This document shows, one piece after another, positions 1 to 8,965 of a stretch of 64,000 nt of DNA. The DNA comes from Loktanella atrilutea. GTDB lineage: Bacteria; Pseudomonadota; Alphaproteobacteria; Rhodobacterales; Rhodobacteraceae. The notes beneath the pieces are model-generated. The model was given only the letters and a program-made list of their open reading frames with translations. It had not been told where the DNA came from and did not search any database. The stretch lies in NCBI RefSeq assembly GCF_900128995.1, contig NZ_FQUE01000006.1, positions 62,001 through 126,000 on the forward strand, written 5' to 3'. The translations under genes and the position numbers were made by a program. Position 1 is the first letter of the stretch, and each line of letters starts with the position of its first letter.

Positions 1-957
1 GGGAGAAATCAGCACCTCGACCGTCGACGTCTCTACCGCCGAGACCTGATCGACGCGGCGCAGTTCCCGCGTCGCCTGCAGCGACAGCAGTTCGGTCATC
101 GCGGTACGCAGCACGACGCGGTCCCCGACCTCGAGCGTGACGCTTTCGAGGTCGCGCCGCAGCGAGGCATCGCCGCGGATCACGTCGATCAGGCGCACGC
201 CCTCGCGCTTGAAGAGCTGGACAGTCAGCACCTCGCGGCCGATCAGGTTGCTGTCGGGCGGAATCACCGCCTCTGTGAAGAAGCGCATCTTGGACCGGTC
301 CGACAACATGGTCGCCATGCTGGCGCGGTCCGGCAGCAGGCGGTTGCCGAAGAGGATCAGGTAGCCCATCGTCCAGACCGCGATCACGAGGCCGATCGGC
401 GTCACCTCGAAGATGCCGAAGGGTTCCAGACCAGATTGCCGCGCCACCCCGTCGACCACGAGGTTGGTCGATGTACCGATCAGCGTCAGCGTGCCACCGA
501 CGATGGACCCGTAAGACAGGGGGATCAACAGCTTGGAGGCCGACATCTTCAGGGTGCGCGCCATCTGGACGAAGACCGGCAGCATCACCACGACGACGGG
601 CGTGTTGTTCACGAAGGCCGAGGCGGAGACGACGAAGCCCATGACGCCACCGATCGCCTGCCTGGGGTTCCGCTTGGCCGCGCGCTCGGCCAGTTGCGTG
701 ACGTAGTCGAGCGCACCCGTCCGCACCAGCGCGCCCATGATGATGAACATCATGGCGATGGTCCAAGGCGCCGCGTTCGACAGCACATCGACCGCGGCGG
801 CATAGGGCAGGATGCCGGTGAACAGCAGGAAGGCCGCGCCCAGCATCGCCACGACCTCGGTCGGGAAGGTCTCTCTCATGAAGAGCGCGAACATCACGGC
901 CAGCACCGCCAGCGTGACGATGGCCTGATGCTGCGTCAGGATGGCAAGGTCGATCAT
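1..957 (-). CDS. SLC13-family permease with TrkA-C domain (N-terminal 319 residues; cut by window edge)
   Basis: The frame is open from an ATG at 957 to base 1 without a stop, so the 3' part lies outside the window. The visible 319 residues begin with hydrophobic helices. They carry the motifs NNTPVVVVMLP and GTLTLIGTSTNL, typical of the divalent-anion/sodium symporter (SLC13, CitMHS-like) fold. A hydrophilic stretch from about residue 220 onward resembles the regulatory TrkA-C (RCK-C) domain that splits the transporter in this subfamily. The protein would be an inner-membrane carrier, perhaps for sulfate or dicarboxylates; the substrate cannot be told. The DMT exporter gene on the same strand ends about 10 bases upstream of its start, so the two may be cotranscribed. 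Confidence 0.85.
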   Translation of the reverse strand, partial: MIDLAILTQHQAIVTLAVLAVMFALFMRETFPTEVVAMLGAAFLLFTGILPYAAAVDVLSNAAPWTIAMMFIIMGALVRTGALDYVTQLAERAAKRNPRQAIGGVMGFVVSASAFVNNTPVVVVMLPVFVQMARTLKMSASKLLIPLSYGSIVGGTLTLIGTSTNLVVDGVARQSGLEPFGIFEVTPIGLVIAVWTMGYLILFGNRLLPDRASMATMLSDRSKMRFFTEAVIPPDSNLIGREVLTVQLFKREGVRLIDVIRGDASLRRDLESVTLEVGDRVVLRTAMTELLSLQATRELRRVDQVSAVETSTVEVLISP

Positions 958-967
958 CGCGGGTCTT

Positions 968-1894
968 TCAGGTTGACGGCGTGCCACTTTCGCCGTTTGC
1001 GACGGCGGGCGCAACAGGGTCACGGGGTCTGACGAGGGTCAGGCCAGCCGCCATCAGCGCCAGCGCCGCCCAGACCCAGAGGGAATAGCGCTCGCCCAGC
1101 AGCAGCATGGCCCAGAGCACGCCGAAGCCGGTGACGAGGTAGGCCACCTGCCCCGCGAAGGTCGCCCCGGCGCGGCCGACCAGCCAGACATAGGTGGTAT
1201 AGACCACGATATTGATCAGCGCGGCGGCCAGCAGCGTGGCGTCCTGCAGGACGAATGGCGGATGGGGGACGAAGAACTGGCCCGTGGCCCAGGCCAGCGG
1301 TCCGGCGATCAGCGCACCGGTGACGCTGGCACCGAAGAGCACCTGCACCGGGTCGAGCCCGGCCGTGCCCCAGCGGGCGACGCCGTTCGCCTCGACCGCG
1401 TAGCAGAAGGGCGCGACGAGGGCGAGCGGCAAGACCGCGACCATCGCCCTGTCCGGCAGCGCCGCCTGCGGCAGCGCGATCAGCGCGACACCACCGAGGC
1501 CCAGCAGGAGCCCCGCCAGACGCGGGGCCGAGAATCGATCGACGCCGAGGACCAGCGCGATGGGAAAGGCGAACATCGGGACCGAGGCGATGACGATGGA
1601 CATGATGCCCGACGGCAGAGTGGCGGCGGCGCGGAAGCTGGCGGAATTGGGCAGCACGGTGCCCATCACCGCAATGAAGAGCCAGACCATGAGGGCGGAC
1701 GGCACCACGGGAATCCGGCCCAGCCTGCGCCACAGCAGCGCCCCGAGGACGACCGCCCCGATCGCAAGTTGCCAGAAGACGAGGCCGAGGGGCTGATAGC
1801 CCCCGGAGACCGTGATCTTGGTCAGTGGTTGGGTCATCCCCCAGCCCGCGCCGAGGGCCATCAGCAGCAGTGTCAGCCGCAGGCGTTCGTTCAC
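968..1894 (-). CDS. EamA-family (DMT superfamily) transporter
   Basis: The product has 308 residues and about ten hydrophobic segments arranged as two EamA repeats. It begins VNERLRLTLLLMALGAGWG and ends in a short polar tail. I chose the GTG at 1894 because it overlaps the stop of the upstream ymdB-like gene as GTGA, a translational-coupling junction. A longer in-frame extension would run through that gene and has no hydrophobic logic. Members of the family export amino acids or metabolites across the inner membrane; the substrate is not predictable here. Confidence 0.85.
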   Translation of the reverse strand: MNERLRLTLLLMALGAGWGMTQPLTKITVSGGYQPLGLVFWQLAIGAVVLGALLWRRLGRIPVVPSALMVWLFIAVMGTVLPNSASFRAAATLPSGIMSIVIASVPMFAFPIALVLGVDRFSAPRLAGLLLGLGGVALIALPQAALPDRAMVAVLPLALVAPFCYAVEANGVARWGTAGLDPVQVLFGASVTGALIAGPLAWATGQFFVPHPPFVLQDATLLAAALINIVVYTTYVWLVGRAGATFAGQVAYLVTGFGVLWAMLLLGERYSLWVWAALALMAAGLTLVRPRDPVAPAVANGESGTPST

Positions 1895-2709
1895 GTGGCG
1901 GGACCTGACGGGGACAGGCGCCCGCCCTGCCGCACCATGGTGCAGGTCACGGCCCGCCCGGTGCGGTCGTCGGTCTCGACATACAGGCCGGACAGCGTCG
2001 CCTCGCCCTCGCCCGGGGTAAAGCGGCCCTTGGGCATGCCGGTGATGAAACGGCGCAGGGGCTCTGCCTTGTCCATGCCGATGACGCTGTCGTAATCGCC
2101 GCACATGCCCGCGTCGGACTGGAACGCCGTGCCGCCGGGCAGGACCATGGCATCGGCGGTGGGCACATGGGTATGGGTGCCGACGACGATGCTGACGCGG
2201 CCGTCGCAGAAATGACCGACGGCCATCTTCTCGGACGTCGCCTCGCAGTGGATGTCGACCAGCGAGGCCTGCACCTGACCGCCCATGGGATACTGCTTCA
2301 GCACTGCATCGAGGGCCGAGAAGGGATCATCGAAGGGCCGCTTCATGAAGACCTGGCCCAGCGCCTGCGCGACCAGCACGCGGCGTCCGCGGGCGTCGGT
2401 AAAGACGCGTGCCCCGGCACCCGGTGCCGATTTCGAGAAGTTCAGCGGCCGGATGATGCGCGGCTCTTTCTCGATGAAGCTGAGCATGTCCTTCTGGTCG
2501 AAGGCATGGTCGCCCAAGGTGACGACATCGGCGCCGGCGTCGAGGATACCCTTCGCATGGTCCGGCGACAGTCCCGCCCCGTTGGTGGCATTCTCGCCGT
2601 TCACGACGACGAAATCGAGCTTCCAGTCGGTCCGCAGACGGGTCAGATGGTCGGTGATGGCGCTGCGGCCGGCGCGTCCCATGACGTCGCCCAGGAACAA
2701 TATTTTCAT
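1891..2709 (-). CDS. YmdB-family metallophosphoesterase
   Basis: This 272-residue protein matches the TIGR00282/YmdB family in length and motifs. These include GDVMGRAGR at residues 7-15, NGENATNG at 37-44, GDHAFDQ at 66-72 and a C-terminal GTHTHVPTAD histidine motif. The conserved Asp, Asn and His residues would bind two metal ions. Family members hydrolyse 2',3'-cyclic nucleotides and have been linked to RNA turnover and biofilm control in Bacillus. The gene is followed by an overlapping DMT transporter gene and preceded by the 5-formyl-THF cyclo-ligase gene, from which it is separated by a double-palindrome element. Confidence 0.9.
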   Translation of the reverse strand: MKILFLGDVMGRAGRSAITDHLTRLRTDWKLDFVVVNGENATNGAGLSPDHAKGILDAGADVVTLGDHAFDQKDMLSFIEKEPRIIRPLNFSKSAPGAGARVFTDARGRRVLVAQALGQVFMKRPFDDPFSALDAVLKQYPMGGQVQASLVDIHCEATSEKMAVGHFCDGRVSIVVGTHTHVPTADAMVLPGGTAFQSDAGMCGDYDSVIGMDKAEPLRRFITGMPKGRFTPGEGEATLSGLYVETDDRTGRAVTCTMVRQGGRLSPSGPAT

Positions 2710-2730
2710 GGCCCCCTGTTAGGGGCTGGG

Positions 2731-2782
2731 CGAAAAATCTTCTAGAAGATTTTTCGGTCTCCGATTTTTCTAGAAAAATCGG
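2731..2782. repeat. Double-palindrome intergenic element, copy 1
   Basis: Two perfect palindromes lie 4 bases apart: 26 bp at 2731-2756 centred on TTCTAGAA, and 22 bp at 2761-2782 centred on TTCTAGAA. The element abuts the stop codon of the 5-formyl-THF cyclo-ligase gene (stop at 2783-2785). Closely similar pairs occur at 17426-17473 and 57267-57315, also directly after stop codons. In RNA each palindrome would fold into a hairpin rich in A-U pairs near the loop. The element could end transcription, protect 3' ends, or be a mobile palindromic repeat; I do not recognise a named family. Confidence 0.8.
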
Positions 2783-3343
2783 CTAGCGCCAGCGGTCGCA
2801 AACGCCGCTTTCGGTGACGATCATGTCAAGTGGCTGATCCGTGGGCTCCAGCGGCAGGGCCGCGGCCTCTTGCGCAGCGAAGGCATAGCCGATCGCCAGC
2901 ACGGGGCCGGTGCGCCGCAGCGCCTCGAGCGTGCGGTCGTAGAACCCGCCGCCGTAGCCGAGGCGTCCGCCACGGGCATCGAAGGCGACGAGGGGCACGA
3001 TCAGGATCCGGGGCACCATTGCCGTCCCGTCCGCCGGGACTGCGGTGCCGAAGGTGCCGGGCACGATGGCCCCATCCGGCGTCCATGTTCGGAAGCTCAG
3101 CGGCAGGCCGGCGCCGTGGATCACGGGTACGCCGACCGGGCCGTGGGCCGCCGCCTCTGCCATTGCGGGCAGCGGGTCGATCTCTGTCCGCATCGGCAGA
3201 TAGCCGGCGAGCGGCAGGCCGCGATAATTGGCCAGCACCGCAGTCAGATGACCCGCCTGCGGGCCGCTCGCGGCATGGGCCACGGCGCGCCGGCCCAGCG
3301 CCGCCTTGCGGGCGGCGGCCTTCGCGTCGGTCAGAGAAGCCAT
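2783..3343 (-). CDS. 5-formyltetrahydrofolate cyclo-ligase
   Basis: The 186-residue product has the family signature YGGGFYDR near residue 134 and an N-terminal basic RKAALGRR segment that contacts ATP/folate. The enzyme makes 5,10-methenyl-THF from 5-formyl-THF with ATP in the cytosol. The length is normal for the family. Its start overlaps the end of mgtE by 13 bases, so the two are probably translated from one message. Immediately after the stop lies the first double-palindrome element. Confidence 0.92.
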   Translation of the reverse strand: MASLTDAKAAARKAALGRRAVAHAASGPQAGHLTAVLANYRGLPLAGYLPMRTEIDPLPAMAEAAAHGPVGVPVIHGAGLPLSFRTWTPDGAIVPGTFGTAVPADGTAMVPRILIVPLVAFDARGGRLGYGGGFYDRTLEALRRTGPVLAIGYAFAAQEAAALPLEPTDQPLDMIVTESGVCDRWR

Positions 3344-4719
3344 ATCGCCGCGAGTCCGAGGAAGGCGAAGAAGCCGACGATATCCGTGACCGTGGTGACG
3401 AAGGCGCCGGAGGCAAGCGCCGGGTCCACGCCCATGCGCTCCAGCACGATGGGCACGCCGGTGCCTGCCAGACCCGCGACGACCATGTTGATGACCATGG
3501 CGCAGCCGATCACGATGCCCAGCATCGGCGAGCCGAACCAGACCACGCCGACGATGCCCATGACGACGGCAAAGAGCATGCCGTTGATCAGGCCCACCAG
3601 CACCTCACGCCGGATGACGCGCCAGACGTTCGATCCGGTCAGATCGCGGGTGGCCAGCGCGCGCACGGCGACGGTCAGGCTTTGGGTGCCGGCGTTGCCG
3701 CCCATAGACGCCACGATGGGCATCAGCACGGCAAGGGCCACGAGGGAGGAGATCGTCCCCTCGAAGAGCGAGATCACCAAAGAGGCCATGATCGCGGTAA
3801 AGAGGTTCACCGCCAGCCACGGCAGACGCTGCTTTGTCGTCTCGATCACCCGGTCGGACAGCGACCCCTCGCCCACACCGGCGAGGCGCAGAAGATCCTC
3901 CTCGGCTTCCTCTTCGAGGAAGGCCATGGCGTCGTCGATGGTGATGACGCCGACGATGCGGTCGTCGTCATCCACGACGGGGGCGGTGATCATGTGGTAG
4001 TGGTTGATCGCCTGGGCGACTTCCTCCACGTCCTGTTCGACATGGAAGGTGCGGAAGGTGTCTTCCATGATGTCGCGCAGTTTCGTGCCGCGCGGATGGC
4101 TGAGGACGCGGCCCAGCGTGACGTAGCCCACCGCCTTGAGCCGCGGATCGACGAGGATGATGTGGTAGAACTGGTCCGGCAGCACCACGTCGGACCGCAG
4201 GAAGTCGATGGTGTCGCCTACAGTCCAGTGTTCCGGCGCGCGCACCAGCTCCACCTGCATGTGGCGGCCGGCGGATTCCTCGGGGTAGGACAGCGACTGT
4301 TCCACCACGACCCGGTCGCCGGGGTCGAGGGCGTCGAGCACCGCCTCCTGCTGTTCCTCGTCGAGGTATTCGACGAGGTCCACCACATCGTCGCTGTCCA
4401 GATCGCGCACGGCGTCGGCCAGTTCGGCAGGGGCCAGAGAGGCGATGATCTCCTCGCGCAGGCGCTCGTCGAGTTCCGACAGGATCTCGCCGTCGAGGCC
4501 CCCTTTCCACAAGGTCAGCAGCTCGCGCCGCTGCCGGTCGTCGATCAACTCGATCAGGTGGGCGATGTCCGCGGGGTGCAGCGGTTCGAGAAGCGCCGAG
4601 ATATCCTCGACATTGCGGTCGTCGATCGCCTGCAGGACGTCGCTGACGACGCGGTCGGTGATGCCGAAGGCTTCGTCGTCGGCGTCGGCGACGTCGGGGA
4701 TCGTCTGGTCGTCGGTCAT
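3331..4719 (-). CDS. mgtE: Magnesium transporter MgtE
   Basis: The chosen ATG at 4719 gives 462 residues, the usual MgtE length. It follows a GGGGGA ribosome site, whereas longer in-frame starts lie in the divergent promoter region. The N-terminal MgtE_N superhelix covers roughly residues 40-140 and a CBS pair covers 140-270. About five membrane helices follow, with the ion-pore motif GGNAGTQSLTVAVRALA. The protein is a homodimeric Mg2+ channel gated by Mg2+ binding to the cytosolic N and CBS domains. It overlaps the folate cyclo-ligase gene downstream and is divergent from guaD. Confidence 0.95.
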   Translation of the reverse strand: MTDDQTIPDVADADDEAFGITDRVVSDVLQAIDDRNVEDISALLEPLHPADIAHLIELIDDRQRRELLTLWKGGLDGEILSELDERLREEIIASLAPAELADAVRDLDSDDVVDLVEYLDEEQQEAVLDALDPGDRVVVEQSLSYPEESAGRHMQVELVRAPEHWTVGDTIDFLRSDVVLPDQFYHIILVDPRLKAVGYVTLGRVLSHPRGTKLRDIMEDTFRTFHVEQDVEEVAQAINHYHMITAPVVDDDDRIVGVITIDDAMAFLEEEAEEDLLRLAGVGEGSLSDRVIETTKQRLPWLAVNLFTAIMASLVISLFEGTISSLVALAVLMPIVASMGGNAGTQSLTVAVRALATRDLTGSNVWRVIRREVLVGLINGMLFAVVMGIVGVVWFGSPMLGIVIGCAMVINMVVAGLAGTGVPIVLERMGVDPALASGAFVTTVTDIVGFFAFLGLAAIWLL

Positions 4720-4749
4720 GGCGGTCCCCCGGGATGTGTTGCGAGGGGC

Positions 4750-4777
4750 AACATAGACGGTCCATGGCCCACCACAA
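4750..4777 (-). promoter_or_regulatory. Possible sigma-70-type promoter for mgtE
   Basis: On the minus strand TTGTGG and TATGTT are separated by 16 bases, and the -10 box lies about 30 bases upstream of the mgtE ATG. This is a weak match found by eye in the 108-base divergent region between mgtE and guaD. Confidence 0.35.
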
Positions 4778-4827
4778 CCGCGTTGCGGCCGATTGTGGAC
4801 GCGGGCGCGGAACCATAAGGTGCGCGC

Positions 4828-6198
4828 ATGGAAAAACATCTTCTTCTTGGCCAGACGCTGGCTTTCGACGGCAATGCGATGCACGACTGGCAGGGGGCTG
4901 TGCGGCACGACAGCGCGGGCGGCGTGCTGGTGCAGGACGGCCGGATCGTCACGACCGGCCCGGGCGCCGCGCTGCGGTCCGATCACCCGGATGCCGCGGT
5001 CACGGACTACGGCGACTCGCTGATTACCGCGGGCTTCGTCGATGCGCACATGCACTATTCCCAGACGCCGATGATCGCGTCATGGGGCAAGCAGCTGATC
5101 GACTGGCTGAACACCTATACCTTCCCGCAGGAGATGCGGCTGGCGGACGCGGATTATGCCCGGCAGGTCGCGGACACCACGCTGGATCTTGCTCTGGCGC
5201 ATGGCACGACAACGGTGTGCAGCTTCTGCACGATCCATCCGGGCAGCGTCGACGCGTGGTTCGCGGCGGCAGAGGCCCGCGGCATGGCCGTCGTCGGCGG
5301 CAAGACCTGCATGGACCGCAACGCGCCCGAGGGGCTGCGGGATACGGCACGAACGGCCTACGACGACAGCAAGGCCCTGCTGGACCGCTGGCACGGGCGG
5401 GGGCGCGCGACCTATGCCATCACGCCGCGGTTCTCGCCCACATCGACGCCGGACCAACTGGCGGCGCTCGGGGCGCTCTGGGCCGAGCGGCCCGAGGTCC
5501 TGATGCAGACGCATCTGTCAGAGCAGTTGCCGGAGATCGACTGGGTGCGCGGTCTGTTTCCGCAGGCGCGCGACTACCTCGACACCTACGAGGCTTTCGG
5601 ATTGCTCGGGGCGCGCGGCCTTTATGGTCACGCGATCCATCTGGAACCGCGCGAGACCGAGCGGCTGCAGGAGGTAGCGGCCGCCGTCGTGCATTGCCCG
5701 ACGTCGAACACCTTCATCGGATCGGGGCTGTTCGACATGGCGGGGCTGGCGGCGCGGGGCCTGCGGATCGGGCTGGCGACGGACACGGGGGGTGGATCCA
5801 GCTTTTCGATGCTGCGGACGATGGCCGCCGCCTACGAGATCGGCCAGTTGCGGGGCACGGCACTGCACCCGGCGCAGCTGCTGTGGCTGGCGACCGAAGG
5901 TTCGGCACGCAGCCTGCACATGGGTGGCCGGATCGGCCATCTGGGTGCGGGGGCCGCGGCGGATCTGGTTGTGCTCGACCTCGCCTCCACCCCCGCGATC
6001 GCGCAGCGCGCGGCACAGGCTGGCGATATCTGGGACGCTGTGTTCCCGACGATCATGATGGGCGACGATCGGGCGGTCCGCGACACGTGGGTCGCGGGCC
6101 GCAGGGTCTTGCGTCAGGGAACGCAAGGCATCAGCAGGACCACGACCCAGACGTCGGCGCCGCGCCCGGACCGGTCGGCGGCGTGGCCGAAGCCGTAG
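4828..6198 (+). CDS. guaD: Guanine deaminase
   Basis: This 456-residue amidohydrolase has the zinc motif DAHMHYS (H74, H76), the later QTHLSE and GHAIHL histidines and the ATDTGGG aspartate. Length and the sequence SNTFIGSGLF fit guanine deaminases of the ATZ/TRZ family, which convert guanine to xanthine and ammonia. The start has a plausible AAGG site (AAGGTGCGCGC before ATG). The last ~25 residues (after VLRQGTQ) are polar and proline-rich. They are encoded antisense to the C-terminus of the convergent CAP-domain gene, giving an 85-base tail-to-tail overlap; this tail is probably not part of the catalytic fold. Confidence 0.93.
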   Translation: MEKHLLLGQTLAFDGNAMHDWQGAVRHDSAGGVLVQDGRIVTTGPGAALRSDHPDAAVTDYGDSLITAGFVDAHMHYSQTPMIASWGKQLIDWLNTYTFPQEMRLADADYARQVADTTLDLALAHGTTTVCSFCTIHPGSVDAWFAAAEARGMAVVGGKTCMDRNAPEGLRDTARTAYDDSKALLDRWHGRGRATYAITPRFSPTSTPDQLAALGALWAERPEVLMQTHLSEQLPEIDWVRGLFPQARDYLDTYEAFGLLGARGLYGHAIHLEPRETERLQEVAAAVVHCPTSNTFIGSGLFDMAGLAARGLRIGLATDTGGGSSFSMLRTMAAAYEIGQLRGTALHPAQLLWLATEGSARSLHMGGRIGHLGAGAAADLVVLDLASTPAIAQRAAQAGDIWDAVFPTIMMGDDRAVRDTWVAGRRVLRQGTQGISRTTTQTSAPRPDRSAAWPKP

Positions 6199-6656
6199 TT
6201 CGCATAGCGCGGGTTCAGCAGGGTCTTGCGCTGGTCCGCGTTCGACAGCCAAGAGGTGATCGCGGCGGAGTCGGAGGGGAAGCCCTGCGAGATCACCTCG
6301 CCCGCCGGGCAGTCGGACACGCCCGCAGCCTTGATCCGCGCTGTGGCCTTTGCGCCGGTGGGGGTGCCCATCATCAGCTTGTCCCCCTGTGCCAGGTCCG
6401 CCGCATATTGCGCGGCAACCCGGTCGAGGCCGCTGTTGGACACGAGCGGCCCGGCGCCCGCATCCGTCCGCGCCTTGTTCAGGGTCGCGTCGACCGTCGC
6501 GGATTGCGGCGGCGTCTGGCCCAGCCGCACGACCGGCTGGCCGTCGATGGGCTGGCCCGCGGGGCTGAGCGGCACGACGATCGGGATCGGCACCGGAACG
6601 CAGGCCGACAGGAATCCGGCCGCAAGGGTGGAGAGGGCAAAAGCGCGAATTGACAT
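6114..6656 (-). CDS. CAP-domain (SCP/PR1) lipoprotein
   Basis: The 180-residue product starts MSIRAFALSTLAAG and has a lipobox ending FLSAC (C19), so it should be a lipoprotein. The rest matches bacterial CAP-domain proteins: LNKARTDAG, a conserved GEVISQG stretch, and a C-terminal NPRYANYGFG motif. I preferred the ATG at 6656 (AGG eight bases upstream) over a GTG three codons earlier. The function of bacterial CAP proteins is mostly unknown. The gene ends inside the convergent guaD reading frame. Confidence 0.85.
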   Translation of the reverse strand: MSIRAFALSTLAAGFLSACVPVPIPIVVPLSPAGQPIDGQPVVRLGQTPPQSATVDATLNKARTDAGAGPLVSNSGLDRVAAQYAADLAQGDKLMMGTPTGAKATARIKAAGVSDCPAGEVISQGFPSDSAAITSWLSNADQRKTLLNPRYANYGFGHAADRSGRGADVWVVVLLMPCVP

Positions 6657-6714
6657 CGAGGGCACCTGTCATGCTGGGGTCTGGTTTCATAAGCGCCGCA
6701 ACAGGGGGCCGCTG

Positions 6715-8049
6715 TCAACCGGCGAGTGCCAGCGCCAGCCGCCGCTGCCGGGCCGCCAGCGCCCCGGTCTCCACCGTCGTCATCCGCCCCTGCGCCACGA
6801 CCTGCCGACCCTCGACAAAGAGGTCGCGCACGTGGGTCGGTCCGGCAAGGACCAATGCCGCGGCATCCCAGCTGCCTGCGCTGTCGATACCGGACACGTC
6901 CCAGACCGCCAGATCGGCACGCTTGCCTACGGTGATCTGCCCCAGATCGTCACGGCCCAGCACGGCGGCACCGCCGCGCGTGGCCAGCCGCAGGGCGGCG
7001 CGTGCGCTCATGCTGTCGGCACCGTAAGCCACGCGGCTCAGCAACATGGCCTGACGCGCCTCAGATATCAGGTTTCCGCTGTCGTTGCTGGCCGATCCGT
7101 CGACGCCAAGGCCGACATTGACGCCCGCATCCCGCATCCGCCGGACCGGCGCGATGCCGGAACCGAGCCGGCAGTTCGAGCAGGGGCAATGACTGATCCC
7201 CGTGCGGCTGCGCGCGAAGAGGTCGATCTCGCCTGCGTCGAGTTTCACGCAATGGGCGTGCCAGACGTCCGCCCCGGTCCACCCCAGATCTTCCGCGTAT
7301 TGTCCGGGGCGGCAGCCGAAACGGGCCAGCGAATAGGCGACGTCCTCGTCATTCTCTGCCAGGTGGGTGTGCAGCATGACACCCTTGTCGCGGGCCAAGA
7401 GGGCCGTGTCGCGCATCAGCTCGCGGCTGACCGAAAAGGGCGAACAGGGTGCCAGACCCACGCGCACCATGGCGCCCGGGCGGGGATCGTGGAAGGCGTC
7501 GATGACCCGGATGCTGTCCTTCAGGATCTTAGATTCCGCCTCTACCAGGCTGTCGGGAGGCAGGCCACCTGCGGATTCGCCGATGCTCATCGACCCGCGG
7601 GTGGGGTGAAACCGCAGACCGACCTCTGTCGCGGCGGCGATGGTGTCGTCCAGCCGCGCGCCATTGGGGTAAAGGTAGAGGTGGTCGGACGTGAGCGTGC
7701 AGCCCGACAGCGCCAGTTCGACGAGGCCGGTCAGGGCCGAGGAGAACATCTCCTCCGGTCCGAAGCGGGCCCAGATCGGGTAGAGCGTGCGCAGCCAGCC
7801 GAACAACAGCGCGTCCTGCGCGCCGGGCACGGCACGGGTCAGCGACTGATAGAGGTGGTGGTGGGTGTTGATCAGACCCGGCGTCACGACGCAGCCGGCC
7901 ATATCGTGCACCGTGCCGGTGGTGGCCAACCCCTGCCCTACCGCCGCGATGACGCCGTCGCGGATCAGGATGTCGGCCCGCGCCAGTTCGGTCCCCGCAT
8001 CGTCCATGGTGACGACGACATCGGCGCCGCGCAGCAGTGTCTCAGGCAT
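6715..8049 (-). CDS. 8-oxoguanine deaminase (ATZ/TRZ-type amidohydrolase)
   Basis: The 444-residue protein has NTHHHLYQS (metal histidines at 63-65), LHTHLAEN, HAHCVKL and GLGVDGSASND, the set found in 8-oxoguanine deaminases and related hydroxyatrazine-type hydrolases of COG0402. The expected reaction is 8-oxoguanine to urate and ammonia. It lies 0.5 kb from guaD, so guanine and its oxidised form may be handled by neighbouring genes. Its start overlaps the upstream phosphatase gene by 8 bases, indicating one transcript. A role as a different N-heterocycle deaminase cannot be excluded from sequence alone. Confidence 0.82.
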   Translation of the reverse strand: MPETLLRGADVVVTMDDAGTELARADILIRDGVIAAVGQGLATTGTVHDMAGCVVTPGLINTHHHLYQSLTRAVPGAQDALLFGWLRTLYPIWARFGPEEMFSSALTGLVELALSGCTLTSDHLYLYPNGARLDDTIAAATEVGLRFHPTRGSMSIGESAGGLPPDSLVEAESKILKDSIRVIDAFHDPRPGAMVRVGLAPCSPFSVSRELMRDTALLARDKGVMLHTHLAENDEDVAYSLARFGCRPGQYAEDLGWTGADVWHAHCVKLDAGEIDLFARSRTGISHCPCSNCRLGSGIAPVRRMRDAGVNVGLGVDGSASNDSGNLISEARQAMLLSRVAYGADSMSARAALRLATRGGAAVLGRDDLGQITVGKRADLAVWDVSGIDSAGSWDAAALVLAGPTHVRDLFVEGRQVVAQGRMTTVETGALAARQRRLALALAG

Positions 8050-8845
8050 CGACCACGTCCCGCAGGATCAACAGCGCCTGTGCGTGGATGTCGCCGTTCG
8101 CGGCGGCGATCACCCGCCCGCCGTGATGCGCAGGTCCGCCCCGCCAGTCCGTCACGATGCCGCCCGCCGCCTGCACGACGCAGATCGGGGCATGGACGTC
8201 ATAGGGCTGCAGCCCGGCCTCGATCACCAGATCGACCTGGCCGGCCGCCAGCAGGGCATAGCCGTAGCAGTCCATGCCGTAGCGGGTCAGCTGCATGCGC
8301 GACGCAACGGCGTGAAAGGCGCGGCCCTCGATGTCGGTGCCGACCTCGGGAAAGGTGGTCAGCACGATCGCACTGTCGAGCGGGCGGCCGGGGCGTGTCG
8401 CGAGTGGACGGGCCCCGTGCGGGCCGCGCACCTCGGCCTGACCGAAGCCGCCGATGAAGCGTTCCCCGATGAAGGGCTGGTCGATCAGCCCGAACAGCGG
8501 TCCCGTGGCATCCGCGACGGACACCAGAACCCCCCATGTCGGCGTGCCGCACAAAAAGCCGCGGGTGCCGTCTATCGGGTCGAGGACCCATGTCAGGCCG
8601 CTGCTGCCGTCGGTAGCGCCCATCTCCTCGCCAAGAATGCCGTCGGAAGGGCGTTCGCGACTGATGACCGCGCGCATCGCGGCCTCTGCCGCCCGGTCGG
8701 CGGCGGTGACGGGGTCAAAGCGATCCTGTCCCTTGTCGTCCGCCATCAGGCCGGCGGTGCGGAACAGGCGCAGGGTTTCGGGTCGTGCGGCATCCGCTAC
8801 AAGATGGGCGACGCGGACCAGATCCGCCTTCAGTTCGTCGTTCAC
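8042..8845 (-). CDS. hisN: Histidinol-phosphatase / inositol-monophosphatase family protein
   Basis: The product carries the Li-sensitive phosphatase motifs GEEMG and DPIDGTRGF, plus the PTWGVLVSV and GLIDQP segments typical of HisN-type histidinol-phosphatases. These bind Mg2+ and hydrolyse a sugar-alcohol phosphate. I chose GTG 8845 because GGGGA lies about seven bases upstream. An ATG at 8872 gives nine extra residues without a ribosome site. That gives 267 residues, normal for the family. Substrate assignment (histidinol phosphate versus inositol phosphate) is by overall resemblance. It overlaps the 8-oxoguanine deaminase gene. Confidence 0.8.
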   Translation of the reverse strand: MNDELKADLVRVAHLVADAARPETLRLFRTAGLMADDKGQDRFDPVTAADRAAEAAMRAVISRERPSDGILGEEMGATDGSSGLTWVLDPIDGTRGFLCGTPTWGVLVSVADATGPLFGLIDQPFIGERFIGGFGQAEVRGPHGARPLATRPGRPLDSAIVLTTFPEVGTDIEGRAFHAVASRMQLTRYGMDCYGYALLAAGQVDLVIEAGLQPYDVHAPICVVQAAGGIVTDWRGGPAHHGGRVIAAANGDIHAQALLILRDVVDA

Positions 8846-8965
8846 GTCAGCGTCCCCGGCCCGTGCGGCCATCTGTACCAGTCCGGCCCGACGTTAGCGC
8901 CTTCCGGGTCGAATGGAAACGGCGAACCGCGGCGCGCAACCCTGGCGTGCCACGGTTCGCCCCGG

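Noticed and set aside
2830-4818. Long open frame on the plus strand opposite the folate cyclo-ligase and mgtE genes
   Set aside because: It is antisense to two clear genes and its translation is a low-complexity Arg/His/Asp-rich product caused by high G+C.
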